DNA from: Chitinophagaceae bacterium
GTDB taxonomy: Bacteria; Bacteroidota; Bacteroidia; Chitinophagales; Chitinophagaceae
NCBI GenBank assembly: GCA_016786745.1
Contig: JAEUVS010000045.1
Span: 1-64,000, forward strand
Direction: 5' to 3'
Length of the DNA: 64,000 nt
The notes beneath the pieces are model-generated. The model searched no databases, had not been told where the DNA came from, and saw nothing but the letters and a program-made list of their open reading frames with translations. Made by a program: the position numbers and the translations under genes. Shown piece by piece: positions 24,949-33,668 of the stretch; position 1 is the first letter of the stretch, and each line of letters starts with the position of its first letter.

Positions 24949-27174
24949 TTACTTTGACCCGAGTAACTCCTCCCATGTCCACGGCGCGGTGCGCGTTGCG
25001 TATTGCTTCCGCACCTCAGCAACTTCTTCGGGAGTAATCATAAGTGAATTGAGATAATCGTTCGGCAACTCAGGAAAACTCGCCATGCTCATATCGAAAC
25101 GCACGTAGTTCAACACAGAAGCGATCCATTCGTCATCGTAACTTTTCATCGACATCATCACTTCAGGGTAGTTAACGCCATCAACAGGACCCTTCAATCC
25201 ATGCAACAGAATTTTTATCAATGGTGTTCTGTTGTTAAGCAATTTAATCTTGCCCATTAACGGTGGTGCAATCCTGGCAGGCAATCCTACTCCGCCAGGC
25301 CCATGACATGTAGAACAAAGCTGCTCAAAAATTTCCGAACCTCTCATTACTCTTTTCCTTGCCGCTTCATTTAGCGATACCAGCTTCGATCCGAATTTCA
25401 TTTTCTCTTCGTTCGATGCGAACATTTGTTTGATGGCGGCAAGCAGGGGATGACTTTTATATTTGATAAAAATGTTTTCAATAGCGCCGCGCGCTGAAGA
25501 AACACCTGATTTATTCAACGAAAGCACGAGTTGCCCCAACACTTCCTTACTTTCATCATCACTCAACGACAATAATTTTTCTAAAACTTTCTCATCCGGG
25601 ATAAATTTTTCACTGATACGGATTGCCGCCTTTTTTATTTGAACATCTTCATCGCTCAAAGCAGTCAACAAAACTTTTTTATCAATTTTTTCCAAACCAT
25701 CAATTGTCCATAATGCATGCAGGCGTGCCAGGGATGAACCGTTTGCGAAAAGCTTTTCCAGCAAAGGCAACACCGACATATCATTTCTTACAACCAACTC
25801 TTTTTGTGCATTATCCCGCCACCATCCATTCGGGTGCGATAAATAACTAACAAGCTTTTCGGAAGATTCATCCAGCATACGCGGCTGCGGTACACGCTCC
25901 GTGGTTTCATGCACCAGCCTGTAAATCCTTCCGCGGCGCACGTGCTTATCAAGACCTTTACTCCTCACCTGGTCGTAAATGCGCATACCCGGTTTTACCC
26001 ACTCAGATTCCTGGATAATTCCCCTGTACATGTCTACCAGGTAAAGACATCCATCAGGGCCCGTATAAGTATTTACGGGACGAAAATTAAAATCGCTCGT
26101 CGTGATAAATTCGTCAGCATCGTACACATTCTTCACTTTAATTACGTCATCGGTTTCAGAAATTTTTGCGCGACGCACAAGACGGCCCACAGGTTCGCAG
26201 GCAAAGTAATCGCCCTGGATAGACTTCGGCAACTGGTCGCCACGGTAAACCGCCTGCCCGCAACTCGAAGTAAACACAATGAGTGTACTGTCTTCTTTGC
26301 GCACATTGGCATTCGCATCAGGAGTTTTTACACCGGGCCATACCTGCCTGAAAACCGATTCTTCTTTTTCATCAAACAAATCAAATTGTCCATACGCAGG
26401 ATTTACGTGAAATCCACTCGCTGCAACGCTTGAAGCGGCCCTGCTGAAATATATTCTTCCGTAATCGTCGTGCGTTAATCCCCACTGGCCGTTGTTACCA
26501 TATGCAAGCGAGTCGGCCAGCAACATTTTATCTTTATACCGGTACTTTTGAAGATCCGTCGTTACATAGATGTTGTTATCGATATTCCAGTCTAACCCGC
26601 TTCGTTGATGCTCCACATTTCCATAAGCCCGTACAGGTTTACTATACACGGTTCTTTTTGTATCTGCTACGCCATCGCCATTTTCGTCCTTATACGCGTG
26701 GATATCGAATGTATTGGTTTCGTTCACCAATAATTCATTGCCTACGCATAAAATCATTCTTGGCGACAGAAGGCTATCTATGAAAACTGTGCTCTTATCC
26801 ATTCTGCCGTCGTTGTCGGTGTCTTCCAAACGCATGATACGACTGATGGGTGCATCCTGTCCTTTCGCATCTATTGTTTGCATGTATGTTTCCATTTGTG
26901 CAACATACATCCGGCCGTTGCCATCCCACGCGATGGCCGCGGGCTCGGATATCATTGGTTCCGCGGCAACTATTTCGAGGCGATAACCTCCAGGCAATCT
27001 GAATCGTTTCAAGCTTTCTTCTACTGGCAGCGGTTCATAAGATGGATTCATCTCCACGCTGCGCGGCGTCTTAAAGCCAGGTTCAGCGGCTTCTTCTGCG
27101 ATGGGTTGTTTGTTGTTACAGGCAGCGAGAATAAAAACAGGAATTAATAGCAGCAGCCGGCGTTTATTTGTCAT
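24949..27174 (-). CDS. PVC-type heme-binding membrane-bound dehydrogenase lipoprotein
   Basis: 741 residues from the ATG at 27174, giving a lipoprotein signal LLLLIPVFILAAC. A beta-propeller dehydrogenase-like domain (~45-420: AIAWDGNGRMYVAQMETYM, DTDNDGRMDKSTVF, GPDGCLYLVDMYRG) is followed by HEAT-like helical repeats (~450-600). A C-terminal c-type cytochrome domain has FEQLCSTCHGPGGVGLPARI (CxxCH heme site) and a possible axial Met in MMSMKSY. Such proteins are thought to oxidise sugars or alcohols at the periplasmic face, passing electrons to heme. The substrate is unknown. Confidence 0.88.
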   Translation of the reverse strand: MTNKRRLLLLIPVFILAACNNKQPIAEEAAEPGFKTPRSVEMNPSYEPLPVEESLKRFRLPGGYRLEIVAAEPMISEPAAIAWDGNGRMYVAQMETYMQTIDAKGQDAPISRIMRLEDTDNDGRMDKSTVFIDSLLSPRMILCVGNELLVNETNTFDIHAYKDENGDGVADTKRTVYSKPVRAYGNVEHQRSGLDWNIDNNIYVTTDLQKYRYKDKMLLADSLAYGNNGQWGLTHDDYGRIYFSRAASSVAASGFHVNPAYGQFDLFDEKEESVFRQVWPGVKTPDANANVRKEDSTLIVFTSSCGQAVYRGDQLPKSIQGDYFACEPVGRLVRRAKISETDDVIKVKNVYDADEFITTSDFNFRPVNTYTGPDGCLYLVDMYRGIIQESEWVKPGMRIYDQVRSKGLDKHVRRGRIYRLVHETTERVPQPRMLDESSEKLVSYLSHPNGWWRDNAQKELVVRNDMSVLPLLEKLFANGSSLARLHALWTIDGLEKIDKKVLLTALSDEDVQIKKAAIRISEKFIPDEKVLEKLLSLSDDESKEVLGQLVLSLNKSGVSSARGAIENIFIKYKSHPLLAAIKQMFASNEEKMKFGSKLVSLNEAARKRVMRGSEIFEQLCSTCHGPGGVGLPARIAPPLMGKIKLLNNRTPLIKILLHGLKGPVDGVNYPEVMMSMKSYDDEWIASVLNYVRFDMSMASFPELPNDYLNSLMITPEEVAEVRKQYATRTAPWTWEELLGSK

Positions 27175-27262
27175 GTCGGGATTCAATCTTTTATTAAGAT
27201 ACAAAGCAAGATTGAAATTACCGGGTGGGCCGCCCCGTGATGAATTGCTGCGGTCGCGTACG

Positions 27263-27538
27263 TTATTGTGAAATTTTGATCAGTTTCTTTCGGGAGTGAG
27301 TTCCGCCGATAATCAAAATAGATGATTTTGCCAGGCCAAGTTCCTTTGCGAGAAGTTCAATTACAGCTTTGTTGGCCTTACCGTCTTCAGGCGCGGCGGT
27401 TACATATATTTTTAAGTGAAGTGCGTTACCTGTGATTTCAGCTTTTATCTTGTTGAATGATGCTTTAGGAGTAACCGTTACTTCCATTTTATCGGTAACG
27501 AGTTTCTTCCAACTGTCATCTTCTTGTTTTTTCGCCAT
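27263..27538 (-). CDS. DUF167 (YggU) family protein
   Basis: 91 residues from the ATG at 27538. The DUF167 core is visible: VTVTPKASFNKIKAEITG, LKIYVTAAPEDGKANKAVIELLAKELGLAKSSILIIGGTHSRKKLIKI. The PEDGKAN motif is the family hallmark. Biochemical role unknown. It lies 37 bases after the tex gene on the same strand and is probably cotranscribed. Confidence 0.9.
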   Translation of the reverse strand: MAKKQEDDSWKKLVTDKMEVTVTPKASFNKIKAEITGNALHLKIYVTAAPEDGKANKAVIELLAKELGLAKSSILIIGGTHSRKKLIKISQ

Positions 27539-27575
27539 AGTAGTGTCAATACAAAAGAGCAAATCAAACAAACAA

Positions 27576-29801
27576 TTAACTGAACTTCTTCCTCAACTCA
27601 CTCAACTTACTTTGAAAATCATTTACCGGGGGCTTCTTATCCACTTTCGCCGCTGCAGGCTTTGATTTCTTTTCATCCTTAATGCTCAAAGAAATTCTTT
27701 TTCTCGTCACATCCACTTCCGTAACAGTAACCATCAATTGCTGCTGAAGCTTAACCACCTGGTTGGGATCGGAAATGTAAGTGCTGCTCATCTGTGAGAT
27801 ATGCAGCAAACCGTCCTGCTTCACACCAATATCCACAAACGCACCAAAGTTCGTGATATTCGTTACGATGCCCGGCACCCTCATGCCGGGTTTAACATCC
27901 TCAATGGTTTTTATGGTATCATCAAACCGGAACTCCTCCGCAACCGCCCGCGGATCGCGACCAGGCTTTTCAAGCTCCTTCAGGATATCATTGATAGTAA
28001 ACTCACCAATATTTTCCGAAATATACTTTTTGGGATTGATTTGTTTTTTTAGTGAAGGATCTTTTATCAGCTCGTTCACTGAACAGTTAAGATCCTTCGA
28101 CATAGCATGAACTATATGATAACTTTCAGGATGCACCGCGCTGTTATCAAGGGGATCCGCGGCGCCGGGAATTCTCATAAAGCCCGCACTCTGTTCAAAA
28201 CTCTTCGGCCCCATCATCGCAACATTTTTAATTTCACTCCGCGATTTAAACGGACCATTTTTCGCGCGGTAGTCAACAATATTCTTAGCCAGTGTCGCGC
28301 TCAAACCTGAAACATAGCCCAACAAATGCCGGCTCGCCGTGTTGATGTCAACGCCAACATGGTTCACACAACTTTCAACCACTTTATCCAATTGTTCCTT
28401 TAGCCGCGTTTGATTTACATCGTGCTGGTATTGTCCAACGCCAATAGATTTAGCGTCAATTTTTACAAGCTCACTTAACGGATCAAGAAGGCGACGGCCT
28501 ATACTGATCGCGCCACGCACGGTTACATCTTCATCAGGAAATTCCTCACGTGCCACTTCCGAAGCCGAATAAATGGAAGCGCCACTTTCGTTCACCATAA
28601 ATACACTTACCGGCTTGCCAAAATCAATTCCACGCACCAGCTGTTCTGTTTCGCGTCCCGCAGTGCCGTTACCTATGCCAATTGCATCGATGCCATGCCT
28701 TTCAACAAGTTTTTTTAATTCAGTAACCGCGCCCGCTTTCTCCGATTGAGGGGGATGCGGGAAAATAGTTGAATAGTGTTTGAAATTTCCCTGCGCGTCG
28801 AGGCACACTACCTTACACCCCGTTCTGAAACCGGGGTCTATGGCCATGACCCTTTTCGAACCTAACGGCGAAGCCAGCAACAGCTGCCTAAGGTTTTCCG
28901 CGAAAACTCTGATCGCTTCTTCATCAGCTGCATTTTTCGCTATGAGCCTGAATTCATTTTCTATCGAGGGCTTCAATAAACGTCCATGGCAGTCTTCAAC
29001 CGCTTCGGCAACCTGCGCGGATGCCCCCGTTTTCTTCTTTATAAATATGCCCTTTAGTTGCTCCTTCGCTTCCGACTCATCAATCGTAATATCCATCAAC
29101 AAAAATCCTTCCTTCTCTCCTCGTCTTATAGCCAGCATCCTGTGCGAAGGACACGCGGACAGCGGTTCACTAAATTCGAAGTAATCGCGGTACTTCTGAG
29201 CCTCTTCTGTCTCTTTTTTTGATTTCAACACTTTGGAACTGACGGTCGCATATTTTGTAAACAATTGCCTGACGGCGTTTCGTGCCTGCTCATTTTCAGC
29301 TATCCATTCAGCAATAATATCGCGCGCACCCTGCAGCGCATCTTCAACAGAAGTCACCTGCTCATTGACAAATTTCGCAGCCTCAGCCCGCACATCAACA
29401 TCAGTTTGCCCGAATATTGTCTTAGCAAGGGATTCGAGACCTTTTTCTATGGCTGTCGTCGCGCGCGTTTTTCTCTTTGGCTTGAAGGGCAGGTAAATAT
29501 CTTCGACTTCAGTTGCTTCGAAACTATTTTCTATGCGCGCCTTCAGTTCGGGAGTCAGCTTTCCTGCTGCTTCAATTGTTTTGATCACCGTTTCCTTCCG
29601 CTTATGCAGCTCGTCGAAATATTTTATTTTTTCTACGATATCATTGATACGTACTTCATCGAGGTTGCCGGTCGCCTCTTTACGGTAACGCGCCATAAAT
29701 GGTATTGTGGCGCCTTCCTGGTTTAAATTATAAACATTCTCTACCTGTCCCGCACGCACGGTCAACAGCTCCGCTATCTTTTGAATATATCTTTTTTCCA
29801 T
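27576..29801 (-). CDS. tex: Tex family RNA-binding transcription accessory protein
   Basis: 741 residues from the ATG at 29801 (MEKRYIQKIAELLTV). Tex architecture: N-terminal helical region (GATIPFMARYRKEATGNLDE), YqgF/RNase H-like domain (VMAIDPGFRTGCKVVCLD), helix-hairpin-helix (NQTRLKEQLDKVVESCVNHVGV, HLLGYVSGLSATLAKNIVDY), and a C-terminal S1 domain (PGMRVPGIVTNITNFGAFVDIG, DGLLHISQMS). A Lys-rich tail follows. It binds nucleic acid and affects transcription. Divergent from the cysteine synthase gene across a 54-base gap holding a GAGGGG/CCCCTC dyad. Confidence 0.95.
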   Translation of the reverse strand: MEKRYIQKIAELLTVRAGQVENVYNLNQEGATIPFMARYRKEATGNLDEVRINDIVEKIKYFDELHKRKETVIKTIEAAGKLTPELKARIENSFEATEVEDIYLPFKPKRKTRATTAIEKGLESLAKTIFGQTDVDVRAEAAKFVNEQVTSVEDALQGARDIIAEWIAENEQARNAVRQLFTKYATVSSKVLKSKKETEEAQKYRDYFEFSEPLSACPSHRMLAIRRGEKEGFLLMDITIDESEAKEQLKGIFIKKKTGASAQVAEAVEDCHGRLLKPSIENEFRLIAKNAADEEAIRVFAENLRQLLLASPLGSKRVMAIDPGFRTGCKVVCLDAQGNFKHYSTIFPHPPQSEKAGAVTELKKLVERHGIDAIGIGNGTAGRETEQLVRGIDFGKPVSVFMVNESGASIYSASEVAREEFPDEDVTVRGAISIGRRLLDPLSELVKIDAKSIGVGQYQHDVNQTRLKEQLDKVVESCVNHVGVDINTASRHLLGYVSGLSATLAKNIVDYRAKNGPFKSRSEIKNVAMMGPKSFEQSAGFMRIPGAADPLDNSAVHPESYHIVHAMSKDLNCSVNELIKDPSLKKQINPKKYISENIGEFTINDILKELEKPGRDPRAVAEEFRFDDTIKTIEDVKPGMRVPGIVTNITNFGAFVDIGVKQDGLLHISQMSSTYISDPNQVVKLQQQLMVTVTEVDVTRKRISLSIKDEKKSKPAAAKVDKKPPVNDFQSKLSELRKKFS

Positions 29802-29833
29802 CGAGGGGCGAATGTACAAAATTCAACCCCTCG
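29802..29833. promoter_or_regulatory. Dyad in the tex-cysK divergent promoter region
   Basis: CGAGGGG (29802-29808) and CCCCTCG (29827-29833) form an inverted repeat with an inner GAAT/ATTC. It lies between the divergent starts of tex (29801) and the cysteine synthase gene (29856), where an operator could control both. It could equally be a 5' UTR hairpin. No exact -7 motif was found here. Confidence 0.3.
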
Positions 29834-29855
29834 GTTTTTCACTAAATTGCACCCG

Positions 29856-30842
29856 ATGGAAATTAAAAACAGCATCCTCGAAACTATAGGAAACACGCCG
29901 CTGATCAGGCTCAATAAAATCACAAAAGATTTTCCATGCACTGTTGCGGCTAAAGTCGAATATTTCAATCCCGGCCATTCCGCGAAAGACCGCATGGCAA
30001 TAAAAATGGTGGAAGTCGCCGAGAAAGAAGGCAAGCTAAAACCCGGCGGAACAATCATAGAATGCACTTCGGGCAACACAGGCATGGGCCTCGCACTTGC
30101 AGCGTGTGTGAAAGGATATAAATGTATTTTCACTACCACCGACAAACAATCAAAAGAAAAACTCGACATCCTTCGCGCGTTGGGCGCTGAAGTTGTAGTT
30201 TGTCCAACCAACGTAGATCCAAAAGATCCGCGCTCCTATTATTCTGTGGCGAGAAAACTCGCATCAGAAATTCCAAACTCATTTCATGCAAACCAATACG
30301 ATAATCTCGCGAACCGTCTCGCACATTACGAAACAACAGGTCCTGAAATATGGAGGCAGACAGATGGAAAAGTAACACACCTTGTTGTGGCTACCGGAAC
30401 TGGAGGCACAATTACCGGCACAGCGAAATATCTGAAAGAACAAAATCCGAATATAAAAGCGTGGGCGATGGATCCTTATGGATCACTGCTCACGAAATAT
30501 TTTAGAACGGGTGAAGTAGATATGAACGAAGTTTTTCCTTACATCACCGAAGGCATCGGCGAAGATTTTGTTCCTGGTAATTACGACATGAAATACATTG
30601 ACGCGTTCGAACAGGTAACTGATAAAGACGCGGCATTGATGACAAGACGACTTGCAAAAGAAGAAGGATTATTCTGCGGATATAGCGCAGGCACTGCAAT
30701 ACAGGGATTAATACAAATGAAAGATCAATTGAAAAAAGATGATCTTGTTGTTGTGATTCTTCATGATCATGGCAGTCGTTACGTCGCAAAAATTTACAAT
30801 GAGGATTGGCTTGTGGATAAAGGGTTCGTAAATAAAAAATAA
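29856..30842 (+). CDS. Cysteine synthase / cystathionine beta-synthase-type PLP enzyme
   Basis: 328 residues from the ATG at 29856. Fold type II PLP enzyme: IGNTPLIRLNKITKDFP, PGHSAKDRMAIKMVE (PLP Lys in SAKDR), IIECTSGNTGMGLALAA and ATGTGGTITGTAKYLKEQ. The C-terminal part AMDPYGSLLTKYFR...ITEGIGEDFVP is more like the cystathionine beta-synthase core than O-acetylserine sulfhydrylase, and no CBS domains follow. Whether it makes cysteine from O-acetylserine or cystathionine from homocysteine cannot be settled here. Confidence 0.88.
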   Translation: MEIKNSILETIGNTPLIRLNKITKDFPCTVAAKVEYFNPGHSAKDRMAIKMVEVAEKEGKLKPGGTIIECTSGNTGMGLALAACVKGYKCIFTTTDKQSKEKLDILRALGAEVVVCPTNVDPKDPRSYYSVARKLASEIPNSFHANQYDNLANRLAHYETTGPEIWRQTDGKVTHLVVATGTGGTITGTAKYLKEQNPNIKAWAMDPYGSLLTKYFRTGEVDMNEVFPYITEGIGEDFVPGNYDMKYIDAFEQVTDKDAALMTRRLAKEEGLFCGYSAGTAIQGLIQMKDQLKKDDLVVVILHDHGSRYVAKIYNEDWLVDKGFVNKK

Positions 30843-30966
30843 GCCCTCTGAAATCGCGGTTTTTCGTGCTTTTACTACACTTTTTTGCGACACTTTCTAT
30901 ATGCGATTCGATAATCTACTATTTCAACAGTAAATACCGAACGAAAATAATAGGGCAATTATGCTC

Positions 30967-30997
30967 TTGTTAACATTCGTATGTGGATATACATTTG
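30967..30997 (+). promoter_or_regulatory. Full-consensus Bacteroidota promoter (TTG-N20-TACATTTG)
   Basis: TTG at 30967-30969 and TACATTTG at 30990-30997 are separated by 20 bases, matching the -33 TTG / -7 TAnnTTTG arrangement of Bacteroidota. Transcription would start around 31001-31003, exactly where the long inverted repeat begins, and no ORF starts nearby on this strand. Confidence 0.5.
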
Positions 30998-31001
30998 TCT
31001 C

Positions 31002-31114
31002 AGAAGTTGATTGATATTCTATCAATCTTTAGTCTTATATCCGTCCGAAAATCCTTTTACGTCCAATATCCAAGGAATTTCCAAAAGTCCAGTATCAGTC
31101 AACTTCTTTTTTTT
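31002..31114 (+). ncRNA. Candidate small RNA, about 110 nt
   Basis: Bases 31002-31018 pair with 31091-31107 in 17 consecutive pairs (two G-U), followed by eight T's (31107-31114), then CTTTTT. A consensus promoter ends 4 bases upstream. The 5' arm also contains GATTGATA, which can pair with TATCAATC directly after it (31009-31016 with 31020-31027), so two folds compete. The layout of promoter, closed terminal stem and U-run is that of a discrete small RNA. No Rfam family is recognised. A diverged transposon relic with terminal inverted repeats is the main alternative. Confidence 0.4.
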
Positions 31115-31290
31115 CTTTTTCCGCCCTAGAGAAAACATATCATAAGAAATTATAATAAGTTCGTATCCGGTCCTGGTTTTACTTCTATCCCGTGAAAAAA
31201 ATTGGTCAACCTGAGAACACGCCGTTTTTAATTCCAACGTCCAAACCCGTTATCCGATCCACCTGAAAAACCCTTATTAACTCCTGGGAC

Positions 31291-31322
31291 CCTCCTGCCG
31301 AATACTATTGTTTGGCAGGAGG
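31291..31322. other. 9-bp hairpin upstream of the kinase-like gene
   Basis: CCTCCTGCC (31291-31299) and GGCAGGAGG (31314-31322), perfect stem, 14-base loop. It lies 43 bases before the ATG at 31365. No U-run follows on the plus strand, so it is unlikely to be a simple terminator; it may be a 5' UTR structure or an operator. Confidence 0.4.
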
Positions 31323-31364
31323 CAAAAACGGATTCATTTTCTGTTACTTGGCGTAATTTGGATA

Positions 31365-32438
31365 ATGGATCTCAACGACAAACCTTCCCGCAAAAAGGAT
31401 ATTTACCCCATCAATGAAGATTTCCGAAACTACCTGCGAACGCACGGCAGGGAGGTAAAGCTTCCTGTGTCGTACCGCGACCTCCTCCGCATCACCTTCA
31501 GCGTTCCCCTTCTCGACAATTCCGGAAAAGATACCCTTTGGGAAAAGGTGACGTACGACATGAAGGAATGGGAATTTATCAGGGATGGCCTCGTAAAAAT
31601 CTACGCGATATTAAAAACGGAAGGCGATTTGTCGTTCAGCAAACATCTTGATGTAGCGCGGATAGACTACTGCACGTTTGGAAACTCGCATCCGTTTCGC
31701 ATCCGCATCGTTAACAAATTCAACGATAACTACGATTATTATTACATTAAGCAAGCCGATGCATCGAGAGTGTACGGGCTCGAACTCGAACACATTCTTT
31801 CGCCGAACAGGATTACTTTTCTAACAAGCAACGCAACGCTTGTCGAGGAACACATCCCGGGAATACCCGGCGATCTTTTTGTAAAAAATCAGTTACACGA
31901 ACCAACTACCAACCAGATACGATTTGCAAAAGAGTTCGTGAAATTTAATGAAAGATGTTTTGTAAGATTACTTGGCGACATGCGGTCGTACAACTTTGTG
32001 GTTGACATTACACCCGACGTTGAAGACTTTCAATATCGCATACGTGCGATAGATTTCGATCAGCAATCGTATGAAGGAAGAAGGAATTTATACCTGCCTC
32101 AGTTTTTTAAGGAAAATCTCGAACTCGTTGAACTATCAAAAAGAATTTTGAATAAAGATTCCATTGAGCAATACCAGGCCGAAGAACGCACGCTGATCGC
32201 GTTCAGGGTGGCATCATCGAGACGGCGTACAATGGATCTCCTTTCGATCATGAGCAGGGACAATATTTCGAAAACGGAAAAAATCGAGCAGTTGAAAAGA
32301 GAATTGGGTGAATATTTCAAATCACGGGCTTTTCAGCGGTGTCATTCCATGGGTCAGATTGTTAAAACACATCTCAAACAAAATCTCAAAAAGCATTTTA
32401 TGCTCATTCAGAAGTCGCTCGGCAAAACGGGCGACTGA
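31365..32438 (+). CDS. Hypothetical protein with kinase-like motif pattern
   Basis: 357 residues from the ATG at 31365 (MDLNDKPSRKKDIYPINEDF); an upstream in-frame start is less likely. No signal peptide. In order, the middle of the protein shows YDYYYIKQAD (beta3-Lys-like), GLELEHILSP (alphaC-Glu-like), ATLVEEHIPG (hinge-like), RLLGDMRSYNFVVD (similar to the HGDxxxxN catalytic loop) and RIRAIDFDQQSYEGR (similar to the metal-binding IDFxx). That order is the one found in aminoglycoside phosphotransferase/kinase-like folds. I recognise no named family; the kinase idea is inference. The last ~80 residues are basic and helical. Confidence 0.6.
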   Translation: MDLNDKPSRKKDIYPINEDFRNYLRTHGREVKLPVSYRDLLRITFSVPLLDNSGKDTLWEKVTYDMKEWEFIRDGLVKIYAILKTEGDLSFSKHLDVARIDYCTFGNSHPFRIRIVNKFNDNYDYYYIKQADASRVYGLELEHILSPNRITFLTSNATLVEEHIPGIPGDLFVKNQLHEPTTNQIRFAKEFVKFNERCFVRLLGDMRSYNFVVDITPDVEDFQYRIRAIDFDQQSYEGRRNLYLPQFFKENLELVELSKRILNKDSIEQYQAEERTLIAFRVASSRRRTMDLLSIMSRDNISKTEKIEQLKRELGEYFKSRAFQRCHSMGQIVKTHLKQNLKKHFMLIQKSLGKTGD

Positions 32439-32457
32439 CACTGCACTCTTTCTCTTT

Positions 32458-32491
32458 CTGTTTCTCTTTCTCTGCTCAGAACGAGAAACAG
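32458..32491 (+). other. Hairpin in the gap before fbaA
   Basis: CTGTTTCTC (32458-32466) and GAGAAACAG (32483-32491), a 9-bp stem with a 16-base pyrimidine-rich loop, within a C/T-rich stretch just after the kinase-like gene. It could end that transcript, but no U-run follows. Confidence 0.35.
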
Positions 32492-32588
32492 AGCGGAGAG
32501 CGGTAAGGTAGGATGACACAGTGGAATAACGTACCTTAGCGGCTCCTTAAAACAGGAAGACATTCATTAATAAACACTTAGCAGAAAA

Positions 32589-33656
32589 ATGAAAAAATAC
32601 CAGGCCGGAGTTCTTTATGGTGAAGAACTTGAATCACTTTACAAAGACGCCAAAGAGAACCAGTTTGCAATGCCGGCGGTTAACACAATAGGTACCAATA
32701 CGATCAACGCTGCGCTTGAAGCGGCCGCGAGAGTAAATTCTCCCATTATCATACAATTTTCTAACGGCGGGGCACAGTTCATCGCCGGTAAGGGAATGCC
32801 GAACGACCATCTGCAGGCGAATATTTCGGGTGGCGTTTCAGGAGCGCTTCATATCCATAATGTGGCAAAATATTATGGGGTGCCCGTAATACTTCACACG
32901 GATCATGCGGCAAAGAAATGGTTGCCATGGATCAGTGGACTTGTTGATGCGGGAGAACAATATTATAAAGAACACAAGCGCCCCCTCTTCAGCTCTCACA
33001 TGCTCGATTTATCTGAGGAACCGCTCGAGGAAAATATAGCGACATCAGTAGCGTATTTTAAACGCATGCACCCGCTTGGCATGGCGATAGAAATTGAACT
33101 GGGAGTGACCGGGGGCGAGGAAGATGGTGTGGATAACAGCGGAATCGAGAATGAGAAACTTTATACCCAACCGCAACACGTAGCTTATGCGTATAAAGAG
33201 TTGAGCAAAATAGGCCGCCTGTTCAGCGTTGCCGCTGCGTTTGGCAATGTGCATGGTGTTTATAGTCCGGGTAATGTGGAGCTGCGTCCTGAAATTTTGA
33301 GAAACAGCCAGACTTACATCGAGAATGAGTTGCAAACGGTGGCCAAACCGGTATATTTTGTGTTTCATGGTGGTAGTGGATCGCCGCAACATCAGATTCG
33401 TGAAGCTATCGGATACGGCGCAATAAAAATGAACATTGATACCGATCTGCAATGGGCTTTCTGGGAAGGCGTTCACGAATACTACAAAAAGAACCAGGAT
33501 TTTCTGCAGGGACAATTAGGAAATCCCGGCGGTCCTGAAAAACCGAATAAGAAATATTATGACCCGCGTGCCTGGTTGAGAAAGGGTGAAGAAACTTTCA
33601 TCAAGCGTCTCGAAATGGCTTTTGAAGATCTGAACTGCATCAACAGGAACGCGTAA
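32589..33656 (+). CDS. Class II fructose-bisphosphate aldolase
   Basis: Zn-dependent aldolase: fructose-1,6-bisphosphate to GAP and DHAP. 355 residues, the length of the long FbaA type (~359). Motifs: QFSNGGAQFIAGKGMPND, VILHTDHAAKKWLPW (catalytic Asp and Zn-His), EIELGVTGGEEDGVDNSG, FGNVHGVYSPGNVELRPE (Zn-His), YFVFHGGSGSP (Zn-His) and IKMNIDTDLQWAFW. A near-consensus TACCTTAG (32532-32539) precedes it. A class I aldolase gene starts 12 bases downstream. Confidence 0.96.
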   Translation: MKKYQAGVLYGEELESLYKDAKENQFAMPAVNTIGTNTINAALEAAARVNSPIIIQFSNGGAQFIAGKGMPNDHLQANISGGVSGALHIHNVAKYYGVPVILHTDHAAKKWLPWISGLVDAGEQYYKEHKRPLFSSHMLDLSEEPLEENIATSVAYFKRMHPLGMAIEIELGVTGGEEDGVDNSGIENEKLYTQPQHVAYAYKELSKIGRLFSVAAAFGNVHGVYSPGNVELRPEILRNSQTYIENELQTVAKPVYFVFHGGSGSPQHQIREAIGYGAIKMNIDTDLQWAFWEGVHEYYKKNQDFLQGQLGNPGGPEKPNKKYYDPRAWLRKGEETFIKRLEMAFEDLNCINRNA

Positions 33657-33668
33657 AAAATTTTTGCT

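Larger units (their letters stand above)
30843..31364. other. 522-base intergenic region with RNA-like element, no clear protein gene
   Basis: An AT-rich gap between the cysteine synthase gene and a kinase-like hypothetical. It holds a full-consensus promoter (30967-30997), a 17-bp inverted repeat with U-run (31002-31114) and a 9-bp hairpin at 31291-31322 (CCTCCTGCC / GGCAGGAGG). A 71-residue minus-strand frame at 31022-31237 includes a poly-Lys stretch created by the T-run and has no recognisable domain, so I do not call it a gene. Confidence 0.6.

Noticed and set aside
31022-31237. 71-codon minus-strand ORF in the 30.8-31.4 kb gap
   Set aside because: Contains a Lys run encoded by the poly-T tail of the putative small RNA and no recognisable family; the C-terminal WILDVKGFSDG looks protein-like, but this is too little to call a gene or pseudogene.
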